DNA of 33,249 bases. Origin: RGIG1918 sp045536045. Its GTDB lineage: Bacteria > Cyanobacteriota > Vampirovibrionia > Gastranaerophilales > Gastranaerophilaceae. Position 1 is the stretch's first letter, and each line of letters starts with the position of its first letter. Shown here one piece after another: positions 8,316 to 16,744 of this stretch. The notes below the pieces were generated by a model. It did not search any database and was not told the DNA's origin. It was given only the letters and a program-made list of their open reading frames with translations. Location: positions 1-33,249 of the forward strand of contig JAZSMU010000021.1 in NCBI GenBank assembly GCA_045536045.1. Direction: 5' to 3'. The translations under genes and the position numbers were made by a program.

Positions 8316-9352
8316 ATAAAATGAAAGCAATAATGTATTATAAACCACAAGACATTCGCTATGAGGAAGTTTCAATTCCTCAATTAGCCGAAGGCGAAGT
8401 TTTGGTTAAGGTTGAAGCAGCCTTAACTTGTGGAACAGATGTTAAAACATTTAGGCGTGGACACCCTGTTTTAATTAAAAAAACGCCATCTGGTTTTGGA
8501 CATGAATTTGCTGGCGTTATTGCTGAAGTTGGCGAAAATGTTGAAGATTTTAAGGTTGGAGATAGAGTTGTTGCTGCAAATTCTGCTCCTTGTGGCGAGT
8601 GTTTTTACTGCAGACATGGAGAAGAAAATCTTTGCGAAAATTTGGATTTATTAAATGGTGCGTATGCTCAATATATTGTCATTCCAAAGCGTATTGTTGA
8701 AAAAAACTTAATCAAAATTCCAGATGAGCTACCTTTTGAACAAGCTGCATTTTCTGAACCTTTAGCAAATGTTTGTCATGGAATGGCAAGAACTGATATT
8801 AAGGCAGGACAAACTGTTGGCGTTATTGGAATTGGACCAATTGGTCTTATGTTTTGTGCTTTAGCAAAATTAAAGGGTGCAAAAGTTATTGCAATGGGCA
8901 GAAATCCATTAAAACTTAAAATGGCAAAAGAATTTGCCAATGTTGATGAAGTTATTGACCTTAAAAAACATCCAGACCCAAAAGAAATGATTTTGTCTAT
9001 GACAGAAGAAAATATGGGGCTTGATGTTATTATTGAATGCGTTGGCTTGCCTGAGATTTGGGAGCAAGTTTTCTCTTTGGTAAGACGTGGTGGAACTGTT
9101 CATTTGTTTGGCGGCTGTGCTTCTGGCACAACGGTTAATATTGATACAAGAAGAATTCACTATGATGAAGTTAATGTGGTTAGTGTTTTCCATCACACTC
9201 CAAAATATTTTAGAGAAGCACTAAACCTTATTTCTTCTGGAAAAATCCCTGTTGAAAAATTAATAACTAAAAAAATGCAGATGAAATATGCTCAAAAAGC
9301 AATTTTAGAACATGCAAATGGCGAAGCCATAAAAATACTTCTAGAGAATTAA
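8312..9352 (+). CDS. Zinc-type medium-chain dehydrogenase (threonine/sorbitol dehydrogenase-like)
   Basis: A 346-residue MDR enzyme of typical length. It has catalytic-zinc motifs TCGTDVKTF and GHEFAG, and a structural-zinc cluster in PCGECFYCRHGEENLCE. The nucleotide site is GIGPIG followed by IAMGRNPLKLK. An arginine replaces the acidic residue of NAD-type enzymes, which suggests NADP preference, opposite to the upstream partner. It overlaps the upstream gene by an ATGA, so translation is coupled. ATG 8321 is an equally good start. It resembles Tdh and sorbitol dehydrogenases in general layout, but the exact substrate is not assignable. Confidence 0.87.
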   Translation: MNKMKAIMYYKPQDIRYEEVSIPQLAEGEVLVKVEAALTCGTDVKTFRRGHPVLIKKTPSGFGHEFAGVIAEVGENVEDFKVGDRVVAANSAPCGECFYCRHGEENLCENLDLLNGAYAQYIVIPKRIVEKNLIKIPDELPFEQAAFSEPLANVCHGMARTDIKAGQTVGVIGIGPIGLMFCALAKLKGAKVIAMGRNPLKLKMAKEFANVDEVIDLKKHPDPKEMILSMTEENMGLDVIIECVGLPEIWEQVFSLVRRGGTVHLFGGCASGTTVNIDTRRIHYDEVNVVSVFHHTPKYFREALNLISSGKIPVEKLITKKMQMKYAQKAILEHANGEAIKILLEN

Positions 9353-9366
9353 AAAACTTAATAAAT

Positions 9367-9395
9367 TTGTTTTAAATTGAGAAATATTATATAAT
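9367..9395 (+). promoter_or_regulatory. Strong sigma70-type promoter with near-leaderless start
   Basis: TTGTTT (9367-9372), exactly 17 bp, and TATAAT (9390-9395) precede ATG 9405 by 9 nt. The predicted leader is only about 2-3 nt, and no Shine-Dalgarno sequence is present. Confidence 0.6.
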
Positions 9396-9404
9396 TGAGC
9401 CATT

Positions 9405-10742
9405 ATGTTATTTAATTTATTTCTTATCGCATTTTTATTATTTTTAAACGGATTTTTTGTTGCAAGTGAGTTTGCAATTGTTTCAGCTAGAAAAACAAGA
9501 ATTTCTCAACTTGTTAATGAAGGCAATAAAGACGCAAAAGTTGCTCTTGAATCTATTGAGCATATGGATAGGTCAATTGCCGCGACTCAATTAGGTATCA
9601 CAATTGCTTCAATTGGCTTAGGTTGGGTTGGCGAAGCTACAATTGCTAAGCTTATAATGAAGTTTTTTGAATTTTTGCCAGAAGCTTTAGCTCAATTTGC
9701 AACACACTCTGTTGCAATAACAATTTCATTTGCTTTAATTACAATTTTCCACGTTATAATTGGCGAATTAATGCCGAAATCAATTGCATTGCAATTTACC
9801 GAAAGAACAGTTTTAACAGTTGCACGTCCATTAAAATTCGTAACTGTTTTGTTTACTCCATTTATTTGGCTTTTAAATGGATGTGGTAATTTTATTCTTT
9901 CATTATTCAAAATTCCTCCAGCTCATGCAGGTCATCTTGTTTGTTCAGTTGAAGAAATTGACATGATTATTGATGAATCTCATAAAGAGGGTGTTTTAAA
10001 CGATACAGAAAAAGAAATTTTGCAAAATGTGTTTAAATTTTCAGACACTCTTGCAAAACAAGTTATGGTGCCAAGAACTGACATTACAGGCATTGATATT
10101 GAAACAACTGAAGATGAGTTAAATAAAATTATTATGGAAAACCAATATACGAGGTATCCTGTCTATGAAGAGGATATGGACCACATTATTGGTGTTCTTC
10201 ATGTTAAAGATATTTATCCATTAATTGTTCAAGGAAAAGAAATTAAATTAAGAAATATCTTAAGAAGTGCAATTTTAGTTCCTGAAACCGTAACTATGGA
10301 TAATTTGCTTTTAGAATTTAAAGAGAAAAAATCTCAAATAGCACTTGTTATTGATGAATTTGGTGGAACAAGTGGTTTAATTACTCTAGAAGATGTCTTA
10401 GAAGAAATTTTTGGCGAAGTTCAAGATGAATTTGATGACGAAGAGGCAGAAATTCGTCAAATTTACGAAAATGAATATATTGCAAATGCAATGCTAAGAC
10501 TTGATGAATTTAATGAATTTTTTGAAGAATCTGATATAAAAGTTAACCTTGAAGATGATGATGTTGAAACTTTAGGTGGACTTGTAGTTAAGCATTTAGG
10601 GCATATTGCAAATGTTTCAGATGAGGCAGAATTTAACGGCTTTTTGTTCAAAGTTTTAGAAATTGACGGTGCTAGGGTTGTAAAATTAAAAATTAAAAGA
10701 CTTGAGCAACCTCAAGACGCTGAAAATTCAGAAGAAAATTAG
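9405..10742 (+). CDS. CNNM/CBS-pair membrane protein (HlyC/CorC family)
   Basis: A 445-residue protein with the standard domain order. The N-terminal CNNM/DUF21 membrane domain (about 1-180) has several spans and the typical opening FFVASEFAIVSARKTRI. A tandem CBS pair (about 205-335) includes VMVPRTDI, YPVYEEDMDHIIGVLHVKDI and VIDEFGGTSGLITLEDVLEEIFGE. A C-terminal CorC/HlyC transporter-associated domain (about 350-435) ends the protein. Members are linked to Mg/Co homeostasis or ion extrusion. The older name hemolysin is misleading. It is a single gene with its own promoter, and the ATG sits almost at the predicted transcript 5' end. Confidence 0.93.
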   Translation: MLFNLFLIAFLLFLNGFFVASEFAIVSARKTRISQLVNEGNKDAKVALESIEHMDRSIAATQLGITIASIGLGWVGEATIAKLIMKFFEFLPEALAQFATHSVAITISFALITIFHVIIGELMPKSIALQFTERTVLTVARPLKFVTVLFTPFIWLLNGCGNFILSLFKIPPAHAGHLVCSVEEIDMIIDESHKEGVLNDTEKEILQNVFKFSDTLAKQVMVPRTDITGIDIETTEDELNKIIMENQYTRYPVYEEDMDHIIGVLHVKDIYPLIVQGKEIKLRNILRSAILVPETVTMDNLLLEFKEKKSQIALVIDEFGGTSGLITLEDVLEEIFGEVQDEFDDEEAEIRQIYENEYIANAMLRLDEFNEFFEESDIKVNLEDDDVETLGGLVVKHLGHIANVSDEAEFNGFLFKVLEIDGARVVKLKIKRLEQPQDAENSEEN

Positions 10743-10826
10743 CTAAACATACACTAAAAGAATGATTTTTAATTATTGTCATTGTGATATTTTTTCTATG
10801 TAAGAGTAGTGATTAGAGGATATCTC

Positions 10827-11285
10827 ATGCAAAAAATTTCCCCCCTAAAAGCTAGTTTAGAGGCTTTTAACCGTTTTAAAACTCAAAGAAAAGAATCAAG
10901 AATTAATTCTGATTTAAATAAAATGAACACAAATCCTTTTGGAATAACTTTCAAAGGAACAATTCTTCAAATGGATGTTTTTGAAACTGCAAATAAAGTT
11001 GCGAAGAAAGACATTCTAGGAGATGGTATCCAAAGAATTAGCAAATGGACAGCAAGTGCTTGGACTGCTTCCATTAACAAAATTGATAGCTTTAAAAATA
11101 CAATTAAAGCTTATGCAATTTCTTTAAAAGATAATACAAAAGAAATTTTCGGCAAAATTTCTGAAGTTATGAATAGAGAAATTGAATTTGATTTTTCAAA
11201 ATATAGTGTTCGTAATCTGCAAAAACGCCCAATTTCAGAATTATCTGAATTGCTAAAAGGCGAAATTAAGGCTTTGGAGGTGTAA
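10827..11285 (+). CDS. Small unknown protein with ITFKGT N-terminal motif
   Basis: A 152-residue protein that I do not recognise. The start is ATG 10827, preceded by AGAGGA at 6 nt. The GTG 18 nt upstream is less likely. The first 45 residues are basic and end in ITFKGT (F42-K43-G44), matching the tag seen in other unknown proteins of the window. The rest is mainly helical, with no signal peptide or membrane span. It is 3 bp from the next gene, so the two form an operon and may work together. Confidence 0.72.
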   Translation: MQKISPLKASLEAFNRFKTQRKESRINSDLNKMNTNPFGITFKGTILQMDVFETANKVAKKDILGDGIQRISKWTASAWTASINKIDSFKNTIKAYAISLKDNTKEIFGKISEVMNREIEFDFSKYSVRNLQKRPISELSELLKGEIKALEV

Positions 11286-11288
11286 ATT

Positions 11289-11651
11289 ATGACTAAAAGA
11301 TTAAGTAATATTATTGAAGCTATTTCAAAACATGAAGATGAAGTTGAAGCAATTAGAGTTTTAGAAGAAATTGGAACAAATGCTTCTAATGATGATGTTC
11401 GTGAATTAGTTAGCAAATTTTTAATTAGAAAAAATACTACAAATGCTCTTGAGCTTATGATTCAAAATAAAGGCAAAGGTATCCATGACCTTAGTGCGAG
11501 AGTTGCAATGTCTACAATAAATGAGCTTTTAGCTTTAGCTGATAAAACTGAAGCAATTAGAATTTTAGAGAACACAATTGAATGTAATGAAGAGCAAGAA
11601 GTTCAAGACACAGCAAGAAGTGTTAAAGCTTTGATGAGCTTTAATGGTTAA
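11289..11651 (+). CDS. Small helical-repeat-like unknown protein
   Basis: A 120-residue all-helical acidic protein starting MTKRLSNIIEAISKHEDEVE. Two repeat-like units (EAIRVLEEIGTNASNDDVRELV and EAIRILENTIECNEEQEVQDTA) suggest a HEAT-like or degenerate repeat fold. A GGAGGTG at 11276 overlaps the end of the upstream gene and serves as its ribosome-binding site. It is the last gene before a strong terminator. It lacks the F-K-G tag of its operon partner. Function unknown. Confidence 0.75.
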   Translation: MTKRLSNIIEAISKHEDEVEAIRVLEEIGTNASNDDVRELVSKFLIRKNTTNALELMIQNKGKGIHDLSARVAMSTINELLALADKTEAIRILENTIECNEEQEVQDTARSVKALMSFNG

Positions 11652-11674
11652 AATAATCAACCAACTCATAAATT

Positions 11675-11699
11675 AAAAGACGGGTTTTGCCCGTCTTTT
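11675..11699. terminator. Bidirectional intrinsic terminator
   Basis: Arms AAAAGACGGG (11675-11684) and CCCGTCTTTT (11690-11699) with loop TTTTG form a perfect 10-bp stem with T and A runs on both sides. It separates the plus-strand unknown gene from the minus-strand diguanylate cyclase and can serve both. Confidence 0.9.
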
Positions 11700-11700
11700 T

Positions 11701-12816
11701 TTATTCTTTATAAACAACAACTTTGTTTCTTCCTGTTTCTTTAGCTAAATAAAGTGCCTTGTCTGCGTTTTTGTATAACATTGATGGGTCTTCAAGTTTT
11801 TCATCATACGAATTTATGCCAAGAGAAATTGTAACTGAAATTTCTTCAACACCTTCTATGTCAAATTCTTTAATATTGATTTTACTCTTTTCAATTGAAG
11901 CTCTCAAGCGTTCGGCAACTTTTTCTGCCTCTTCTATTTCTGCGTAAGGAAGAATTATGCTAAATTCTTCGCCACCATATCTAGATGGAATATCATATTC
12001 TCTGATTTCTTTTTGAATAATTTTTGCAACATGTTTAAGGGTAGCATCTCCAACTGCGTGTCCGTATGTGTCGTTAACACTTTTGAAATGGTCAATATCC
12101 ATCATAATCGCACAAAGTGGTGCATGTTGCCTTTTTGCTGTTGCAATTTCTTGTCTTAATCTTAATTCAAATTGTCGTCTATTATTCAGCCCTGTCAAAG
12201 CGTCTAGAGTTGCATCTTTTAATATTTTTGAGTTATTAATTGCAACGGAAACTGTTTGGCTAACTTGCGTTGCAATTTCAACAAGCATTAATTCTTCTTG
12301 TTTAGATAAAGTTTCAAAATGGTTATGTGCAACAATTGCTCCAATAATTTTTTCTTCGCAAACAAGAGGAAAAACGCCAGTGTTGTTTTCAATTATAGGT
12401 TTTGCTTTTGGTGTAATTTGAAGAAGTGTTTTTTGAATTTCTCCAGAAATACACTTAGATGGCCAAGCCAATTTATATTCTTTCCTATTTGGAGTTTTTA
12501 AGAAAATATAAATCAAATGGTCTTTAATCAAGCTATCTATCATCTCCCCAATAATTGGCAAGATATACATAAGCTCATATTGAGTTTCAACAATTTTGGC
12601 AATATTTTTTATTGTTTGATAATACCTTATGCTTCTTAAAAGTGCTTTTCTTTCTTTAAGATTTGAAATACCTAAATTTATGATTTTTTGTGCAATTTCA
12701 AGAGTGTTTTTGTCTTGGCATTTTTTTTCAAGCACCAAAAATTTCTCAAAGAGTGAGTTTTCATCTTTGGTGTTTTTAACAAGGTCAAATATTTCGCTTA
12801 AAAATTCAGTTTGCAT
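11701..12816 (-). CDS. GAF-GGDEF diguanylate cyclase
   Basis: A 371-residue cytosolic protein. Residues about 1-60 are helical, 60-200 form a GAF-like sensor region, and 205-371 a GGDEF domain. The catalytic motif GGEEF (281-285) is intact. The metal and guanine residues DIDHFKSVNDTYGH are present, and the inhibitory I-site R272-E-Y-D275 lies nine residues upstream of GGEEF, so active c-di-GMP synthesis with product feedback is expected. There is no EAL domain. Its ATG immediately follows the stop of the upstream membrane TPR gene, so the two are in one operon. The GAF ligand is unknown. Confidence 0.93.
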   Translation of the reverse strand: MQTEFLSEIFDLVKNTKDENSLFEKFLVLEKKCQDKNTLEIAQKIINLGISNLKERKALLRSIRYYQTIKNIAKIVETQYELMYILPIIGEMIDSLIKDHLIYIFLKTPNRKEYKLAWPSKCISGEIQKTLLQITPKAKPIIENNTGVFPLVCEEKIIGAIVAHNHFETLSKQEELMLVEIATQVSQTVSVAINNSKILKDATLDALTGLNNRRQFELRLRQEIATAKRQHAPLCAIMMDIDHFKSVNDTYGHAVGDATLKHVAKIIQKEIREYDIPSRYGGEEFSIILPYAEIEEAEKVAERLRASIEKSKINIKEFDIEGVEEISVTISLGINSYDEKLEDPSMLYKNADKALYLAKETGRNKVVVYKE

Positions 12817-13869
12817 CTATTTATCGTCCTCGTCCTTTACTTCAAAGAAAATACATTTTTTGAAATTTTTAATCATAGCTTCGTCAAGTTCGTCTGCAAC
12901 AATAATCTTGCCACCAGAAAATGTTGTTTCTCTTCTCAATGCTTTGTTTTCTTCTTCAATGTGCTCAACTAGATAGTTGTAATTATCTTCTAAAACAATT
13001 TTGTGCATTGTTTCATTTAAAAGGTCATAAATATATCTTGTTTTGTTGCCATCTCCTTTAATATCAAGAATTAGCCCAGCCTTTTTAAATTCATCAAAAG
13101 ATTCTTTGTTTTTCTTCATAGATTTTAAAAGCATTGCAAGGTTGTAGTGTGCTTCGTAATCTAGTGGTGATTCTTGAATTGCTTTGCAGTAGTAGTGTCC
13201 TGCTTCTTCTTTGTTGCCTAAAATGTGATTTGTTAGAGCTAAATTATAAAAAATATTATAATTATCAAGATATTTTGTAGACATTTCGTAGGCTTTTTGA
13301 GCATTTAAAAGATATTTAGAATAATTTTTGTCATTTTCTCCAACAAGAAGAGATTTTCCTCTCCAAGCAAGCCCTAAATTATAGTATGCAATTCCTTTAT
13401 TAAGATTAAATATTTTTCTGTTTCCACCAAATTGTAAATAGCTGAGTTTGCTTGGCTTTATGCTTAGTGCTTTTTCATATTCTTCAATTGCTTTGTCATA
13501 GTTATAGGTTGCATTTGCGAGCAAAAGAGCATAGTTTATTCTTGCTGTTTGATAATTTGGTCTAACATTTAGTGCTTTTTCGTATTCTTCAAGTGCTGAA
13601 AAATAATCTTCATACATTACAAAAATGTTGCCTAAATTATATAAAGCTCTGTAGTGTTTTGGGTTAAATTGAACGGCTTTTTGGTAGGTTTCAATAGCTT
13701 TATGGATTTTTCTTTTTTTGTAGAATTTATCTCCTTGCCACACCCAATAATAGCTAATTCCTTTGTTTATTTGAGTTTTCCAGAAATCTTTGCAAAAATA
13801 TGCACTCAAAAGAAGCACTAAAACGAAAATAGTTGCAATAATTTGAGATATTTTCTTTCTAGAATCCAT
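12817..13869 (-). CDS. Membrane-anchored TPR protein
   Basis: A 350-residue protein with one N-terminal membrane anchor (about residues 9-26, IIATIFVLVLLLSAYF). Multiple TPR units follow (for example HYRALYNLGNIFVMYEDYFS, EEYEKALNVRPNY, AIEEYEKALSIKP, NIFYNLALTNHILGNKEEAG, AHYNLAMLLKSMKK). The C-terminal about 60 residues are not TPR. The start ATG 13869 has GGAGG at a good distance. It is a scaffold exposed on one side of the inner membrane. The zero-gap operon with a diguanylate cyclase suggests that they act in the same signalling or envelope process. Confidence 0.88.
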   Translation of the reverse strand: MDSRKKISQIIATIFVLVLLLSAYFCKDFWKTQINKGISYYWVWQGDKFYKKRKIHKAIETYQKAVQFNPKHYRALYNLGNIFVMYEDYFSALEEYEKALNVRPNYQTARINYALLLANATYNYDKAIEEYEKALSIKPSKLSYLQFGGNRKIFNLNKGIAYYNLGLAWRGKSLLVGENDKNYSKYLLNAQKAYEMSTKYLDNYNIFYNLALTNHILGNKEEAGHYYCKAIQESPLDYEAHYNLAMLLKSMKKNKESFDEFKKAGLILDIKGDGNKTRYIYDLLNETMHKIVLEDNYNYLVEHIEEENKALRRETTFSGGKIIVADELDEAMIKNFKKCIFFEVKDEDDK

Positions 13870-13978
13870 TTAACCTCCAAGTTAATTGTAGCATGCAATT
13901 CAATATAATGGAAATTCTTTGTATTTCTTCATTTTCATAATAAAATTAAGTTAATAGATATTAATTGAGGAAAACATA

Positions 13979-15073
13979 ATGTTAAAATGTGGAATAGTCG
14001 GGCTTCCAAATGTTGGAAAATCAACTCTTTTTAATGCACTAACAAATTCAAAAAACGCTGAAAGCGCTAATTATCCATTTTGCACAATTGACCCAAATGT
14101 TGGCGTTGTTACAGTTCCAGATGAAAGACTTGATGTTCTTACTAAGTTAGTTAATGCAAAAGCAACAATTCCAACATCAATTGAGTTTGTTGATATTGCT
14201 GGGCTTGTAAAAGGTGCAAGCAGAGGGGAAGGATTAGGCAACCAATTTTTAGCAAACATTAGAGAATGTGATGCAATAATTCAAGTTGTTCGCTGTTTTG
14301 ATGACCCAAACACAATTCATGTTGAAGGAAAAATTAATCCAATTGACGATATTGAAACAATAAACACAGAGCTTGCATTAGCTGATATGAGCTCATTAGA
14401 AAACAGGCAAAAAAGAATTTTAAAGCAAGTTAAGGCAAATGAAAAATCTGCAGTTATTGAAAATACTGCTATTGAAAAAGTTATTGCAAAATTAGGAGAA
14501 GCAACATTTATTTCATTAGATGATTTTACTGATGATGAAAAATTAGCTTTGAAATCTATGAATTTGCTTATGACAAAACCTGTTATATATTGTGCGAATG
14601 TTTCTGAAGACGATTTAGTTTCTGGAAATGATTATACAAATCTTGTTCAAGAATATGCAGATAAACATGGAGCTCAAATGGTTATTATTTCTGCTCAAAT
14701 TGAATCTGAGCTTGTTGAATTGGGAGTTGAAGAAGCAAAAAATTATTTATCTGAATTAGGTGTAACATCATCTGGCATAGAAAAAATGATTAAATCTGCT
14801 TACGATATTCTAAATTTGAGAACATACATTACAGCTGGTGAAAAAGAAGTTCGTGCTTGGACAATTAAGAAAAACACAAAGGCACCACAGGCAGCTGGCG
14901 TTATTCATACAGACTTTGAAAAAGGCTTCATTAGAGCAGAAGTTGTTTCGTATAATGATTTTGTAGCGTCTGGTGGCTGGCAAGGCTCTAGAGAAAAAGG
15001 GCTAGCACGTCTTGAAGGCAAAGAATATGTTGTTGAAGACGGCGATATTATGCTTTTTAGATTTGCAAATTAG
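13979..15073 (+). CDS. ychF: Ribosome-binding ATPase YchF
   Basis: OBG-family translation-associated ATPase of 364 residues, the family's normal length. It has the P-loop GLPNVGKST (about 7-15), the Walker B/G3 region VDIAGLVKGASRGEGLGNQFL, and CANVSED at the G4 position, where YchF departs from NKxD and prefers ATP. The coiled-coil insertion is around 130-160. The C-terminal TGS domain includes the conserved ending of the family (FEKGFIRAEVVSYNDF, REKGLARLEGKEYVVEDGD). A GAGG ribosome-binding site precedes ATG 13979. It is monocistronic, with a terminator after it. Confidence 0.97.
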   Translation: MLKCGIVGLPNVGKSTLFNALTNSKNAESANYPFCTIDPNVGVVTVPDERLDVLTKLVNAKATIPTSIEFVDIAGLVKGASRGEGLGNQFLANIRECDAIIQVVRCFDDPNTIHVEGKINPIDDIETINTELALADMSSLENRQKRILKQVKANEKSAVIENTAIEKVIAKLGEATFISLDDFTDDEKLALKSMNLLMTKPVIYCANVSEDDLVSGNDYTNLVQEYADKHGAQMVIISAQIESELVELGVEEAKNYLSELGVTSSGIEKMIKSAYDILNLRTYITAGEKEVRAWTIKKNTKAPQAAGVIHTDFEKGFIRAEVVSYNDFVASGGWQGSREKGLARLEGKEYVVEDGDIMLFRFAN

Positions 15074-15091
15074 CAAAATCTTTATAAAATT

Positions 15092-15114
15092 AAAGCCCAC
15101 ATTTTGTGGGCTTT
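15092..15114. terminator. Bidirectional intrinsic terminator
   Basis: AAAGCCCACA (15092-15101), loop TTT and TGTGGGCTTT (15105-15114) form a perfect 10-bp stem between the convergent ychF and gmd ends. Terminal A/T runs allow use in both directions. Confidence 0.9.
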
Positions 15115-15122
15115 TTTAATTT

Positions 15123-16214
15123 CTATACTTCTTTTGGAATTAATACTTCGTAGCCTTGTTCTTTTAAGAATTTTTCTCTTTTTGCTTCTTCTAAATCGTA
15201 ATCAACCATTTCTTGAATGAGCTCTTCAAGGCTATATTTAGGTTCCCAGCCAAGTTTTTTGCGAGCTTTTTCAGCATCACCTAGAAGTAAATCAACTTCT
15301 GTTGGTCTAAAGTATTTAGGGTCAACTTCAATAATAACTTTTCCTGTTTTCTTATCAATACCCTTTTCTTTAACTCCTTCGCCTTTAAATTCAAGCTCAA
15401 TTCCTAAGCGTTTAAATGTCATTTTGCAGAAATCTCTAATTGTTGTTGTAATTCCTGTTGCTAAAACAAAGTCTTCAGGTTTATCTTGTTGAAGTATTCT
15501 CCACATTCCTTCAACATAATCTTTAGCATGTCCCCAGTCTCTTTTTGAGTCTAGGTTTCCTAAATATAATTTGTCTTCTAAGCCCAATTTAATTCTAACT
15601 GCGGCTCTTGTGATTTTTCTTGTAACGAAAGTTTCCCCTCTTCTTGGAGATTCGTGGTTAAATAAAATTCCGTTTGAAGCGAAAATATTGTAGCCTTCTC
15701 TGTAGTTTACAGAAATCCAATATGCGTATAATTTTGCACAAGCATATGGAGAACGTGGGTAAAATGGTGTTGTTTCTCTTTGTGGTGTTTCTTGAACAAG
15801 CCCAAATAATTCAGATGTTGAAGCTTGATAGAATTTTGTTTTCTTTTCTAAGCCTAAAATTCTAATTGCTTCTAAAATTCTTAATGTTCCTAAACCGTCT
15901 GCGTTTGCAGTGTATTCAGGGCAATCAAAAGAAACTTTAACATGAGATTGTGCTGCAAGGTTATAAATTTCGTCTGGCTTAATTTCTTGAATTAAACGGA
16001 TTAAATTTGTGCTATCTGTTAAATCGCCATAGTGTAATTTAAATTTAAGATTTTTTTCGTGGGTGTCTTGATACAAGTGGTCAATTCTTGAAGTATTAAA
16101 AGAGCTAGCGCGTCTTTTCATACCATGCACCATATAGCCTTTTTCTAATAGTAATTCAGCAAGGTAACTTCCATCTTGACCTGTTATACCTGTAATTAAT
16201 GCAACTTTCCCCAT
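15123..16214 (-). CDS. gmd: GDP-mannose 4,6-dehydratase
   Basis: Extended short-chain dehydrogenase of 363 residues that converts GDP-mannose to GDP-4-keto-6-deoxymannose, precursor of fucose, rhamnose or related sugars of surface polysaccharide. The nucleotide site GITGQDGSYLAE is at the N-terminus. RRASSFNTSRIDHLYQD, the substrate/tetramer segment LFNHESPRRGETFVTRKITR and the active-site region ASTSELFG with YPRSPYACAKLYAYW (YxxxK) are all present. The start is ATG 16214 with AAAGGAG upstream. The longer open frame (MLYNYNSL) is not used. No fcl/GMER partner is adjacent, so the second step must be encoded elsewhere. Confidence 0.96.
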   Translation of the reverse strand: MGKVALITGITGQDGSYLAELLLEKGYMVHGMKRRASSFNTSRIDHLYQDTHEKNLKFKLHYGDLTDSTNLIRLIQEIKPDEIYNLAAQSHVKVSFDCPEYTANADGLGTLRILEAIRILGLEKKTKFYQASTSELFGLVQETPQRETTPFYPRSPYACAKLYAYWISVNYREGYNIFASNGILFNHESPRRGETFVTRKITRAAVRIKLGLEDKLYLGNLDSKRDWGHAKDYVEGMWRILQQDKPEDFVLATGITTTIRDFCKMTFKRLGIELEFKGEGVKEKGIDKKTGKVIIEVDPKYFRPTEVDLLLGDAEKARKKLGWEPKYSLEELIQEMVDYDLEEAKREKFLKEQGYEVLIPKEV

Positions 16215-16250
16215 GTTTTCTCCTTTTTTTAAGCTATTATAATTATATAA

Positions 16251-16282
16251 CAAAAAATTTTTTTCTTATGTTTTGTAACAAT
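16251..16282 (+). promoter_or_regulatory. Shared CAAAAA / T-run / TAxxAT promoter-like element
   Basis: CAAAAAATTTTTTTCTT, then GTTTT and TAACAAT, lies upstream of the small LSFGTN gene. It closely matches the element before the gene at 29579 (CAAAAATAATTTTTCTT, GTTTT, TACAAT). Consensus comparison by eye. The region is shared with the divergent gmd upstream region. Confidence 0.35.
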
Positions 16283-16295
16283 AGCGAGGTTAAAT

Positions 16296-16658
16296 ATGAA
16301 TATATCAAGAGTAAACAATTTAAGTTTTGGAACAAATGCAAATAATGGCGAAGTTAAAAAGCCTAAAAATTTAATTGATAGAATGAATGGGTATGCTAGA
16401 AATTTAAGGGATATGAATGACACAGTTGTTGTCCCAAGAACTATTTTTAAGGGCTATCTAAGCTTTATGGCAGGCACTTCTATGCTTACTCTTGCAAGTT
16501 TAATGAAACAAAATTGGGCATTTACTAAGGTTCTAAAAGGAGTTGCAACCTTAACAACTTTGTTTGGAACTTACGCTTTTGTTCGCCCATATGTATATAA
16601 CGACAATAAAGTTGAAGCTAAAAAAGAAGAAGAAAAAACTCCTGAAACAACTGTTTAA
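16296..16658 (+). CDS. Small unknown protein with LSFGTN N-terminus
   Basis: A 120-residue protein that I do not recognise. It starts MNISRVNNLSFGTNANNGEV, a short version of the N-terminal tag (F11-G12) seen in other unknown proteins here. A hydrophobic region at about 50-95 (two weak membrane-type helices around FKGYLSFMAGTSMLTLASLM and GVATLTTLFGTYAFV) is followed by a charged Lys/Glu tail. GAGG precedes ATG 16296. It is probably membrane-associated. No domain is identifiable. Confidence 0.7.
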   Translation: MNISRVNNLSFGTNANNGEVKKPKNLIDRMNGYARNLRDMNDTVVVPRTIFKGYLSFMAGTSMLTLASLMKQNWAFTKVLKGVATLTTLFGTYAFVRPYVYNDNKVEAKKEEEKTPETTV

Positions 16659-16674
16659 AAAACTTCAAATTTTA

Positions 16675-16704
16675 TTGACCGAATTAGCTTACATAATATA
16701 TAAT
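16675..16704 (+). promoter_or_regulatory. Sigma70-type promoter for the SLH gene
   Basis: TTGACC (16675-16680), an 18-bp spacer and TATAAT (16699-16704) form the best -35/-10 pair in the window. A leader of about 34 nt carrying GGAGG precedes ATG 16745, as expected for an abundant envelope protein. Confidence 0.7.
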
Positions 16705-16744
16705 TAATCATCAAATTGTTATTAGTTAGTTATGGAGGCTATGA

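Noticed and set aside
8755..8780. GAACC followed by GTCAT at 14 bp, resembling the ECF promoter
   Set aside because: Inside a dehydrogenase coding region, and the -10 is not TCGTT.
12068..12976. Open frames on the plus strand opposite the diguanylate cyclase and TPR genes
   Set aside because: Ser/Phe/Leu-rich translations typical of antisense shadows. The minus-strand genes have clear domains.
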